Below, piece after piece: positions 45,566 to 55,042 of a DNA stretch of 64,000 nucleotides. The first letter of the stretch is position 1. Every line of letters starts with the position of its first letter. The stretch comes from CAVWDI01 sp963753725. Its GTDB lineage: Bacteria; Chloroflexota; Anaerolineae; Anaerolineales; UBA4823. The notes under the pieces were generated by a model. The model was given only the letters and a program-made list of their open reading frames with translations. It was not told the origin of the DNA and ran no database searches. Position numbers and translations under genes: made by a program. Location of the stretch: positions 310,001 through 374,000 of the forward strand of contig CAVWDI010000029.1 in assembly GCA_963753725.1 (NCBI GenBank). The letters are read 5' to 3'.

Positions 45566-46627
45566 ATGCCAAAAGCAGCTCTCCCGCGCTTCATCATAAA
45601 CAGTTCAGCGCCAATTCGCATTTGCGATAATGGGGGGTGGACGGATACCTGGTTCGCGGAATACGGCAGCGTATTTAATATTGCTGTGGCTCCGCTGGTT
45701 GAAGTTCAACTCCTGGTTTATGAACAGAATGCTCACCAGGATAACATTATCATCAACGCGGAAAATTACAACGACCGTTACCAGTACACCTCTCAGAGGA
45801 GTGTATCTGAAAAGATATGGGGGAAACATCCATTATTAGAAGCCGCAATAGAGTACATGCACATCCCACCCGGCTGCCAGTTTGAAGCAGTAATATTTTC
45901 GAGTGCCCCTGGCGGCGCGTCCACTGGAACTTCCGCAGCGGTGTGCGTGGCATTGATCGGCGCCCTGGACTATCTAACACCTGGCCGGCTTACACCCGGG
46001 GAAATCGCTGCCGGGGCCCACAAAGTTGAAACAGACCTGTTGGGCGGTCAGAGTGGTATCCAGGACCAGCTTAGCGCAGCTTTCGGCGGCATTAATTACA
46101 TCGAAATGGACCACTATCCTCATTCGGATGTACACCCAATCCACATCCCGGACGATCTGTGGTGGGAACTGGAAAGACGGCTTTGCTTGATCTATTTGGG
46201 GAGATCGCACAGTTCATCCGATACGCACCGGATGGTTATTAAAAGCCTGGATGATGCCGGACCCGCCTGCAAACAGCTTGATAATATCCGTGCAACCGCC
46301 CTCCGCTCGCGAGACGCGCTGCTGGATGGAGACCTGAACGAACTGGGAAAAGCGATGATTGAAAACACGGGTGCCCAGGAAAGACTCCATCCGGATATCA
46401 TCAATCGGGATACGCTGCGCCTGATCCAAATTGCCAAAGAGCACGACGCTGTAGGGTGGAAATCCAACGGCGCGGGTGGTGAAGGCGGCAGCCTGACCAT
46501 CCTGTGCGGACCAGACGCAAGTGAAAAACGTCGTATGATCAAATCTATTGAATCCGATTCCCATCTCTTCCGGAATATACCCGTGACGATCAGCCGCTGC
46601 GGCGTGAAAGTTTGGGAACAGACGTAA
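45566..46627 (+). CDS. GHMP-family sugar kinase
   Basis: A 353-residue GHMP kinase. The N-terminal APIRICDNGGWTDTWF matches the substrate-binding segment of fucokinase and heptose-7-phosphate kinases. The phosphate loop is APGGASTGTSAAVC, and the third motif is SNGAGGEGGSLTIL. It probably phosphorylates a sugar or sugar phosphate for nucleotide-sugar synthesis; no partner pyrophosphorylase is adjacent. Complete, monocistronic, transcribed toward rho. Confidence 0.85.
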   Translation: MPKAALPRFIINSSAPIRICDNGGWTDTWFAEYGSVFNIAVAPLVEVQLLVYEQNAHQDNIIINAENYNDRYQYTSQRSVSEKIWGKHPLLEAAIEYMHIPPGCQFEAVIFSSAPGGASTGTSAAVCVALIGALDYLTPGRLTPGEIAAGAHKVETDLLGGQSGIQDQLSAAFGGINYIEMDHYPHSDVHPIHIPDDLWWELERRLCLIYLGRSHSSSDTHRMVIKSLDDAGPACKQLDNIRATALRSRDALLDGDLNELGKAMIENTGAQERLHPDIINRDTLRLIQIAKEHDAVGWKSNGAGGEGGSLTILCGPDASEKRRMIKSIESDSHLFRNIPVTISRCGVKVWEQT

Positions 46628-47127
46628 AAACGCTTTGGCGTTCAGATTATGGGAACCAAGCCGTCTGATTCATCGTCAGGCTTTCAGAAATTATTCAATT
46701 AAATCCTATGGTATAATCACCCCCGCAAGGGGAAGCCTTCTTAATTTTTGCCTCATAATTTATGATTTTGGTCAAATATGTTTTTTAGGTGGGGCACCTT
46801 AATTTAATGTATTGGCGAATCTCGTATCATCAATCAAGAGAGTGCGGCGGACAATTTCCACATCTATGGAAAAAATTCAAAGATCAGGATAAACAAATTT
46901 ATCTTTTTGGGGTGCCGCACATGTAATAATAATCGCGAAAAAATTTCTACTGCTATAAGTAAACATCTTTAGATACAATTTGAAGTAATTATCCCCCCAT
47001 TTATTACTTATTTTTTGAACAGATAATCTGTTGACCACCAGGTATTTGCCTATCGTTATGGACAAATGGTGGATGTCGATCACAAAATAATTAATCCTAA
47101 GAACATACTTCTATCGAGAAAAACAAT
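46628..47127. other. 500-base gap: long rho leader
   Basis: No protein frame is convincing. An extended -10 promoter lies at 46709-46717, so about 400 bases of leader would precede rho. It contains complementary blocks: GTGCGGC at about 46840-46847 with GCCGCAC near 46913-46920, and a GTGGGGCACC block near 46791 that could compete for the same partner. This allows two alternative pairings. A second weak promoter-like TTGACC sits near 47031. Confidence 0.45.
46709..46717 (+). promoter_or_regulatory. Extended -10 promoter candidate for rho
   Basis: TG-G-TATAAT fits the TGnTATAAT extended -10 consensus. No good -35 hexamer is present at the right distance, as is common for this promoter class. 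A GNRA-capped CCCC-GCAA-GGGG element overlaps the expected start site (46721-46732). Confidence 0.45.
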
Positions 47128-48404
47128 ATGAAAGTTGCTGAACTAGAAAACACATCATTGACCAAATTGCGTAAAATGGCGCTCGATCTCGACGTCAAGA
47201 ACTCCAAACGTCTCAAAAAGGAAGACCTGATCATCCGCATCCAGCAAGCTGAAGCCGAAAGGGAAGGCTTGGAACTGCGCGGCGGCATTCTGGAGATTAT
47301 GAGCGAAGGCATCGGATTCTCTGCGCTTTAAACAATACCAACCCGGACCTTTAGATGTTTATGTCTCGCAATCACAGATCCGGCGCTATCAACTTCGTAA
47401 TGGAGATATGGTTATTGGGCATGTGCGCCCGCCGCGTGAGTTCAGAGCGTCATTACGGCTTGTTGAAAGTCGAAACCATCAACGGTTTAAAACCCGATGA
47501 ATCCAGGCAAAGACCCATCTTCGAATCACTCACGCCCATCTTCCCGGAAACCCGCTTTGACCTCGAAATGGATAAGCACAATCTGGCAACACGCTTGATT
47601 AATCTGGTTACCCCCATCGGCCGCGGCCAGCGCGGCTTAATCGTCTCGCCCCCCAAAGCCGGCAAGACCACAATTTTAAAGCAAATTGCCAATTCAATCT
47701 CAAATAAATGCCCCGAAGTGTACCTGATGGTGGCTTTGATCGGAGAGCGTCCGGAAGAGGTTACCGACATGGACCGTTCCGTGGACGCCGAAGTGATTTC
47801 ATCAACCTTCGATGAACCGGTGACAATGCATGTGAGAGTAGCGGAGATGGCTCTCGAGCGAGCAAAGCGCCTGGTTGAGATCGGGCGTGATATTGTGATC
47901 TTGATGGACTCGATCACACGTCTGGCGCGTGCATACAACCTGGTCGTTACTCCCTCCGGCCGCACATTGTCCGGGGGTATAGACCCCTCGGCGTTGTATC
48001 CGCCTAAGCGTTTTTTTGGCGCGGCACGCAACATCGAAGATGGTGGCTCCTTGACGATCATCGCTACCTGCTTGGTAGATACAGGTTCTAGAATGGACGA
48101 TGTGGTTTATGAAGAGTTTAAAGGCACCGGCAATATGGAACTGCATCTTTCGCGCCGGCTGCAGGAAAGACGTGTCTTCCCTGCAATCGATATCGATCGA
48201 TCTTCTACCCGCCGTGAAGAGCTGCTGCTCGGACCGGACATCACACCCCGAGTCTGGCTGATGCGGCGTATGTTCAACCAGATGGTCACCGCCCCACCAC
48301 ACGGCGCCGGACTGGACATGTCTACTGCAACTGAAGCAATCCTGCAGCGAATTTCACGCACAGACAATAATATGGAGTTCTTGGAAAAGTTGTCGGATGA
48401 ATAG
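47128..48404 (+). CDS. rho: Transcription termination factor Rho (two frameshifts)
   Basis: Rho is the hexameric RNA helicase that ends transcription. The N-terminal helical domain (ENTSLTKLRKMALDLDV, then GGILEIMSEGIGF) reads in frame one to 47331. The RNA-binding cold-shock-like part (VYVSQSQIRRYQLRNGDMV, then GHVRPPRE) lies in a second frame. The ATPase continues from 47441 with GQRGLIVSPPKAGKTT (Walker A), VILMDSITRLARAYN (Walker B and Q-loop) and RRLQERRVFPAIDI. Removing one base near 47318-47321 and one at 47441-47442 gives exactly 424 residues, a normal length. As rho is usually essential or important, sequence error is likely. Confidence 0.92.
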
Positions 48405-48415
48405 GAGAATTTATT

Positions 48416-48601
48416 ATGTCTGAGAATCTCCCGGAACCTAAAACACAAGTGATCGCAGAAACCGACAACTTTGTAGCCTGGACAGCAGATGAGCCCGATA
48501 GTGAAAGGACATATCACCTCGAGCTTCACAACGTTACCCTGCACTTCTTTCAGGAAGAATGGGATGAATTTATGGGTTTGATGCGGGTTGTGTCTGGTTA
48601 A
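48416..48601 (+). CDS. Small conserved-looking protein, unknown
   Basis: A 61-residue acidic soluble protein (MSENLPEPKTQVIAETDNF, YHLELHNVTLHFFQEEWDEF). ATAGGAGAA lies before the ATG, 11 bases after the rho stop, so it is probably co-transcribed with rho. No family is recognised; the HNVTLHFFQEEWDEF segment looks like a strand and helix. Its last 32 bases overlap the 3' end of the oppositely oriented secreted protein gene. Confidence 0.65.
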   Translation: MSENLPEPKTQVIAETDNFVAWTADEPDSERTYHLELHNVTLHFFQEEWDEFMGLMRVVSG

Positions 48602-50234
48602 ATTCCACTTCCCCCTCGGTGATCTTTTCAACGTAAGGGATCACTCCCTTGCAAGGCTCAGTAAAATATTTCTTCACCAATTCCCAATTCAGCAAACCCT
48701 CGTTCAACCAAGCCTGGTGGATCGCATAAGCGGTACACCCGGATCCCGCGTGGTAATTTGCCACCGTAAAGCGCCACAAATCCTCATAGCTACTCGTTTC
48801 ACCTGCCATTACTCCGGTCGCATTCATGATCGTCTGGCAAATTTGCGCACAACTCGCCTGCAGCATATTCGCAAACAATGACACGCTGAAACTTGTGTGC
48901 GTCAAATCAATACCTGAAATACACTCATCGCAATCCGTCTTAGCGCTTAAAGCCACTGCCCCGCGCAGGATTTCCTGCTCCCCTTCAGCCATACTCAAAT
49001 ATCCTTCATCGCAAGTCTCTTCGGCTAACACAAGCGGGCAAAATTGCTCGTAAAAGGATTGGTTCCACAACAGAACGGAGTCGGCTCCGTTATCGGTCAC
49101 CTGTCCCAATCCAAACTCATAAGGCACCCGGTAAACCCCGGGCCAGAATTGGCTCTCCTGGGCGAATAAATTCTTAATAAGCTGGGCTGGTATGCCGGTT
49201 TCATTCGCTACCTCAATGATGCGCGCATCGAACTGGTTTTGCCATTCCGCCAGCAGGGGGTTGGCTTTCTCCAACCCGCACACATCCGCGTATCCATTGG
49301 GCAGCAACCCTCCTGAAACACATTCCGAAACGTCCACCAGACCCTGAGATATCAACCTTCCCGCGAGGTAATAATACGGTTCATCGGACCCAATCAGCGT
49401 TTCACTTTCAGGCGTTTTCAACCAATCAGGCGGTCCTCCAAGCGGTGGGAAAGACTGCCAGATCCTGGCGCAGCTTGCCAGTGGATCACCCACCCACTGC
49501 GAGCTGATAATATCCACATACCACCCGCTGCCTTGCGGCGCATCCGTCGCGCCTGTATCGACAACGCGTACCAGCACTTTATAATGATCGCTTGTGTCTC
49601 CAAAACTCGATTCTGCCCAAAATTCAATCTCACTTCCCAGTATTGGTGAAGGGCGCAAGGGTACCGCGCACGATTCTCCCGGACACATAAATGGCTCACC
49701 CGCGTATGTCCCGTGTATTGCGACGATCTGCTCGTTCGGCAGCGGTTCCTCTCCTAACAACAGCAAATTCGGAATTTCCGGACAGAAATTCGCCGGGGGT
49801 GTAGGCGCACATCCTTCCAGATCCACCCACACAACCGCCTCGGGCAGTTCGACAATCACCTCTTTATCTTTTGGTTCGGATGAAACCAGTTGAAAATATA
49901 AACCTTTACAATCAGCGGGCGTCTCTTCTTTATCCTCATCCAGCTTGCAGGGCGGGGTATTCTGCCAGATTTGACCGATCACTTCACCGCAATCCCGGAA
50001 AACCTCCTCCGCGTTGGGCACCCCTTCATGATCGGCGTACACTGTGCACCATACCTCATTATCCTCCCAGGATATTAACCACCACTTATATTCGGTGTAT
50101 GAAACCACAATTGTGGTCGTCCGCCCCGGGTCATCTTCCTCGGCACGCGCTGAATCTACTTGCACCATAAGGGCCGCAAGCAGGATGCTGAAAAACAAAG
50201 CCATTATACGGATCTTTCTGTCCCACTCCATCAC
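48570..50234 (-). CDS. Secreted protein with lytic-transglycosylase-like domain
   Basis: A 554-residue exported protein with a signal peptide (about residues 8-31, ending ARA). The N-terminal half is beta-rich and contains many Cys. Around residues 345-400, IPAQLIKNLFAQESQFWPG followed by EFGLGQVTDNG matches the catalytic Glu and active-site core of SLT-type lytic transglycosylases (ExS..GlmQvt). This suggests peptidoglycan or polysaccharide cleavage outside the membrane. About 20 Cys residues imply disulfides. No anchor is seen at the C terminus. Its 3' end overlaps the small gene at 48416-48601. Confidence 0.72.
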   Translation of the reverse strand: MMEWDRKIRIMALFFSILLAALMVQVDSARAEEDDPGRTTTIVVSYTEYKWWLISWEDNEVWCTVYADHEGVPNAEEVFRDCGEVIGQIWQNTPPCKLDEDKEETPADCKGLYFQLVSSEPKDKEVIVELPEAVVWVDLEGCAPTPPANFCPEIPNLLLLGEEPLPNEQIVAIHGTYAGEPFMCPGESCAVPLRPSPILGSEIEFWAESSFGDTSDHYKVLVRVVDTGATDAPQGSGWYVDIISSQWVGDPLASCARIWQSFPPLGGPPDWLKTPESETLIGSDEPYYYLAGRLISQGLVDVSECVSGGLLPNGYADVCGLEKANPLLAEWQNQFDARIIEVANETGIPAQLIKNLFAQESQFWPGVYRVPYEFGLGQVTDNGADSVLLWNQSFYEQFCPLVLAEETCDEGYLSMAEGEQEILRGAVALSAKTDCDECISGIDLTHTSFSVSLFANMLQASCAQICQTIMNATGVMAGETSSYEDLWRFTVANYHAGSGCTAYAIHQAWLNEGLLNWELVKKYFTEPCKGVIPYVEKITEGEVEFNQTQPASNP

Positions 50235-50461
50235 AATCTAAAATAACATGTTCACAGGAGCTTGTCAACCGCAAATTAAGATTTGGTTAAATAGCGCGTA
50301 TCCTGTACATTCCAAGACCATTGGCTGGCAGTTTCGCTGTCTTGCCTCTCAATTTAGCGCGTGATAAACTCTTGTAGAAGTAGTTAGTTTTTTTTGGCAT
50401 TTATCTCTTTAAAGTAGCGGCTTTCCCGCCTTACAGAAATAAAAATCCAGAAAGGTTGCCT

Positions 50462-53267
50462 ATGCCTCCAATCCTTTATCTGATCGACGGTCATGCTCTC
50501 GCTTACCGTACCTTTTTCGCCCTGACGCGCGGTTCACCATCAGCTTTTATCACCCGCACCGGCGAACCTACTGCAGGTGTTTTTGGCTTCACCAGCGTAC
50601 TTCTGCGCCTTCTCGAACAGGACAAACCCGAATACCTGGCGGTTGCCTTTGACACCGGGCGGACTTTTCGTGATGACATGTATTCGGAATATAAAGCGAC
50701 CCGCGAAAAAATGCCGGACGATCTGCGCACCCAGATCGATCGAATTCGCCAGCTTGTGGATGCTTTTAACATTCCGCGTCTGGAGATCGAAGGTTATGAA
50801 GCCGATGATGTGCTGGGCAGCGTCGCCCGGCAGGCTGTTGAAGACGGGTTGGGAGTCAAGATTATCACCGGTGACCGCGATCTGCTGCAGCTGGTGGACG
50901 AGCGTGTCATCGTCACCCTGCCCGGGAAGAGCCTGTCCGATTCGAAAGATTATATGGTACAGGATGTCGTCGAGTCTCTCGGCGTCCGGCCGGATCAAGT
51001 GGTGGACTACAAAGCCCTGGTGGGAGATAAATCTGACAATATCCCCGGAGTTATGGGAGTCGGCAAGGTAACCGCCGAAAAGCTGCTGGGGACATATGGG
51101 GACCTTGATAATATCTACCAGCATCTGGATGAATTAAAACCCAACGTGCGCAAGAAATTGGAGGCCAGCCGCGCAGAAGCATATTTGAGCCAAGAACTGG
51201 CCAGGATTGTCGTTGATCTCGATATTCCACTCGACCTGGAACAGGCCCGTCCGGAGGCTTTTGACCCAGAGGAAATTGAAGGAATATTCCGCGAACTTGA
51301 ATTTCGTGCGCTTCACGCCCGCTTAAACGCGCTGGTCCAAAGCTATGGACTCTCAGGTTCATCCCAGGAACAGCAGCTTTCAATGTTCCCCAGTGAAGCA
51401 GACAGCCCTTCGGCTAGTGCAGACCTGCCAATCGTGGGCGAATATTCGCTGAACACAGTCATCGTCGATACGCCAGACGCGCTGCAGAGTTTGGTCGATG
51501 ATTTATCGCATGCACAGTTGATATCCTTCGACACCGAGACGACTTCAACGGACCAGATGACAGCCGAACTGGTCGGAATATCCCTGGCCATCGAACCAGG
51601 TACTGGATATTACATACCGGTGGGACACAAGAATGGTTCCCAGATGGAGGTTGAGACTGTGCTCTCTCTCCTTTCCGCTCCCATGAGCTCGCCTGATATC
51701 CCTAAAGCCGGTCATAACATGAAATACGACTATGTGGTACTGCAGCGCCACGGTTTGCGCGTCACCCCGCTTGGTTTTGACACAATGATCGCGGAATGGC
51801 TCACCAATCCAACCTCGCGCAACCTGGGTTTGAAGAACTTGGCCTGGGTACGGCAGGGGATTCAGATGACAGACATTGAGCAGCTGATCGGCAAGGGCAA
51901 GAAGCAGCGCTCGATGGCCGAAGTACCGGTCGAAAATGCCGCGCCGTATGCGGCAGCCGATGCAGAGGTCGTCCTGCGTTTGATACCAGAGTTAAAAGAA
52001 GAATTGGATGAACGAAATGCTGGGCTGCTCTTCAAAGACCTTGAACTGCCGCTGATCGAAGTATTGGCCGAAATGGAAATGGTAGGCGTTGCGCTTGACA
52101 CGGACTTTTTGAGCGGTATGTCTTCCGAGTTGACCGAACGCATGATGGAATACAAAGAGAAAATATTCAGCGAAGTCGGAGAACCTTTTAACCTGAATTC
52201 ACCCCAGCAGCTTTCAGCGGCTCTGTTCGAAAAATTGGAAATTTTACCCCCCGACCGCACGCAGCGCACCGCCAGCGGTTTTTACTCTACATCGGCCAGC
52301 GTGCTCGAAACCCTGCGCGGCGCTCATGCCGTGGTTGATTGGGTTCTCGATTACCGGGAACTCGCCAAATTGAAATCAACTTATGTTGATGCGCTCCCCT
52401 TGCAGGTTGATCCGCTTACACACAGGGTGCACACCTCCTTCAACCAGACCGGCTCCGTGACCGGCAGAATCGCTTCTTCGAATCCGAACCTTCAGAACAT
52501 CCCCATCCGCAGCGAGTTGGGCCGCAAGGTCCGCAAGGCGTTTACCGCCTCACCGGGCACCCAACTGCTGGCCGCTGATTATTCGCAGATCGAACTCAGG
52601 ATCGTGGCGCATATGGCAGATGACCAAGCTATGCTGGATGCATTCCGGGCCGGTCAGGATATCCACGCCGCAACCGCAGCCGCTATCTACAGTGTCCCGA
52701 TCGAACTCGGTAACCTCAGAACAACGTCGGCGTGCGAAAGGTGTGAACTTCGGCCTAATTTACGGTATGAGTTCATTTGGTCTGACACGTTACACCGATC
52801 TTACCCTGGCCGAAGCGGAAGAATTTGTGACTGCTTATTTCCAGCAGTTCCCGGGAGTCAAGCGCTACCTGGATGAAACCAAAATCCGGGCCGCCGAACA
52901 AGGTTATGTTGAGACCCTGCTGGGACGCCGGAGGTACTTCCCGGGTCTTAAAAATCAGACCAACCGTAATATCCGCAACCGGGAGGAGCGCGAAGCGATC
53001 AATGCGCCCATTCAGGGTTCAGCAGCGGACATTATGAAAATTGCTATGCTGCGAGTCCCCGCAGCTTTGTTTGATGCTGGGTTATCGGGAAAAATGATAC
53101 TGCAGGTACACGATGAACTGGTGCTGGAATGTCCCCAGGATGAACTGGTCCAAACAGCTGACTTGGTTAGAAAGGTTATGGAAAGCGCCTATCAGCTTGA
53201 GATACCCCTGGATACAGATGCACGCAGCGGACCTGATTGGGCTCAAATGACCCCGGTTGGCGGCTGA
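50462..53267 (+). CDS. polA: DNA polymerase I (one frameshift)
   Basis: Family A polymerase for Okazaki-fragment processing and repair. Domains: 5'-3' exonuclease (YLIDGHALAYRTFFAL to about residue 290, with ITGDRDLLQL), a 3'-5' exonuclease domain with SFDTETTS retained, and the polymerase with motif A AADYSQIELRIVAHM, O-helix RRRAKGVNFGLIYG and motif C QVHDELVLE. The frame breaks at the GG at 52709-52710, just before VTSEQRRRAKG. Removing one G yields exactly 934 residues. ATG 50462 follows AAAGG and is preferred to TTG 50456. Proofreading appears intact by its DxE motif. Confidence 0.94.
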
Positions 53268-53317
53268 TTGCTATTTGCCCGCCCTACCGGATAACAGGTG
53301 CTGCGTGTTTGGTCACA

Positions 53318-53437
53318 TCAAATCAGGTTAAACCCCAATAATAACGCAGTAATTACCGCAACCAGGCTCAGACACAGGCACCCGCTGAGCAGCAATGTTC
53401 CACACGTTAGCAGTAATTTTTGGGTCGTATTTTCCAT
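53318..53437 (-). CDS. Possible 39-residue membrane or lipoprotein peptide
   Basis: A short frame encodes a polar start (MENTTQKLLL) and one hydrophobic helix with an LLSGC lipobox-like site. It occupies an otherwise empty gap and converges on polA. No good ribosome site is visible, so it may be spurious. Confidence 0.3.
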   Translation of the reverse strand: MENTTQKLLLTCGTLLLSGCLCLSLVAVITALLLGFNLI

Positions 53438-53511
53438 AAAATTCTATTTTCTATCCATCAAAATAGTAAAATATTTTCAAAGGTTATCACATTTTTATTC
53501 TAAACGGTCTG

Positions 53512-53925
53512 TTGGATGAGAATAATCTAACTTCATCTGGCAGCTTTTCTCGAAAGAGCCCTGAGGATGGCAAAATTAAACCCCACAAATTTATTGGCGA
53601 AGCGATCGAAGTAACTTTCTCCACGCCGCCCGCTATGCAAAAAAAGCCCGGATCTCCGCAGGGCTTCAAATGGCGGGATGAAACTTTTTCGATCGTCGAG
53701 GTCTTGAGTGAGTGGCACGATTACCAGCGCCGCGGCCGCATGGCACGCAATATGAGGTCCGAACACGCCGACCGTGCCAGTAGATTTGGCTCATGGGGGG
53801 TTGGCAGGGATTATTACCGGGTACGTACGAGCAGCGGAAAGTTTTACGATATTTATTTTGACCGGGCCCCCAAGAACGTCGACCAGCGCAAAGGCCAATG
53901 GTACCTGGATCGCGAACTGGTTTAG
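53512..53925 (+). CDS. DUF6504 family protein
   Basis: A 137-residue soluble protein with the DUF6504 pattern: KFIGEAIEVTF, PGSPQGFKWRDETF, VLSEWHDYQRRGR, SWGVGRDYYRVRTSSGKFYDIYFDRAP, and RKGQWYLDREL. Relatives occur in many Actinobacteria and Chloroflexota, often near DNA polymerase or repair genes; polA and polX lie on either side here. Molecular role unknown. Start is TTG 53512; no ATG lies before the conserved part. Confidence 0.8.
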   Translation: MDENNLTSSGSFSRKSPEDGKIKPHKFIGEAIEVTFSTPPAMQKKPGSPQGFKWRDETFSIVEVLSEWHDYQRRGRMARNMRSEHADRASRFGSWGVGRDYYRVRTSSGKFYDIYFDRAPKNVDQRKGQWYLDRELV

Positions 53926-53940
53926 TCGAACTAGTCAGCT

Positions 53941-54963
53941 TTATCCGAAGCGGTTAAGTACGCTTCCCACAAGCAATAGCGCTAATCCACCGATCACCAG
54001 CATCCCAATAGCCGGCAGGATCAAATCCCTTCCGGAGGACATCGCTGTACTCACCAGTGAAGCCGGCGGGGTTTGACTGGCTATAAAATTCGTATACGCG
54101 GTTTCTGTAACCGCTATTTCCAGTGGGGAAGGCGGTGTGATCGTGCTTGTGGCAGTGCCGGTTGCCGTGGCCGGAAATGGCGTGATTGTAGCCGGCGGGG
54201 TTGCGGTGGGTGTGTCCGCTGGTGATCTTACTACAAGTGTATCCCCGGGAAAGATGATTGAATTCTCAGTGAGTTGGTTAAGAGCCAACAGCTCATCCGT
54301 CTCAATTCCATAGATTGCGGCAATATTCCACAGCGCCTGCCCGTCCTGGACGACATGCAGGATCGAACCATCAGGCTGCGGGGTTGCTGTATCTACCGGT
54401 GTAAATTGGGGATAAACGGTTATATCTCGCGGACCCTGGTCAGGACTAACTCCGCTTCCCGGGGCTCCTTCGGTATAACCGACATCAAGTGTGAAATAAA
54501 CCGTATGCCCTGCGACAGCCACTCCAGCGCCCGCGTCCGTATAGTTGGGCGACAGCATGGTATCCAGGTGCAGACTGTCCCCCTGCCAGATTTGGACAGC
54601 ATCCTGTGCTGTCCAATCATAACCGGCTGCAATATTTTCGGACACAAACACCTTCGCGCCGCCGCCGAAACCAGCCGCCACTGCACGATCAGAGGCGCGG
54701 CTTCCCCCAGCCCCGGCATGCGTGACGGCTCCAGTAGCGGCCATATATTCGCTGTGCGCTCGGGCAGCTGCCATCAATGCCCCGTTAACCTGGAACGGCG
54801 GCAATCCACTCGCCACGCGCAGTTGGTTAACCGCCGCAATCACATCGTACCCGCTTGCCTGCGCTCTGGCATCCAGCGCAGTGGTCCCGTAGACCACGGT
54901 CAGGAACACAACGCACAGCAGCAGGAAAAAGGCCCTTCGGGCAAATTCGTAAATTCGGTTCAT
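53941..54963 (-). CDS. Secreted CAP/LysM protein with C-terminal membrane anchor
   Basis: A 340-residue exported protein. After a signal peptide (about 10-35) comes a CAP (SCP/PR-1-like) domain: VNQLRVASGLPPFQVN, AARAHSEYMA, VSENIAAG and HLDTMLSPNYTDAGAGV. A LysM motif follows (VVQDGQALWNIAAIYGIETDELLALNQL), then a Thr/Pro-rich stalk, and a terminal helix (LILPAIGMLVIGGLALLLVGS). LysM should bind peptidoglycan or another glycan; the CAP domain's activity is unknown. The anchor places it on the outer face of the membrane. Confidence 0.88.
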   Translation of the reverse strand: MNRIYEFARRAFFLLLCVVFLTVVYGTTALDARAQASGYDVIAAVNQLRVASGLPPFQVNGALMAAARAHSEYMAATGAVTHAGAGGSRASDRAVAAGFGGGAKVFVSENIAAGYDWTAQDAVQIWQGDSLHLDTMLSPNYTDAGAGVAVAGHTVYFTLDVGYTEGAPGSGVSPDQGPRDITVYPQFTPVDTATPQPDGSILHVVQDGQALWNIAAIYGIETDELLALNQLTENSIIFPGDTLVVRSPADTPTATPPATITPFPATATGTATSTITPPSPLEIAVTETAYTNFIASQTPPASLVSTAMSSGRDLILPAIGMLVIGGLALLLVGSVLNRFG

Positions 54964-55042
54964 TTATAGTTCAGAAGAATTGGATATAACTTGCCTCGAA
55001 TCATATCATAAGGGGGCTTTCCCATAATAGACTCGTGAAAGC

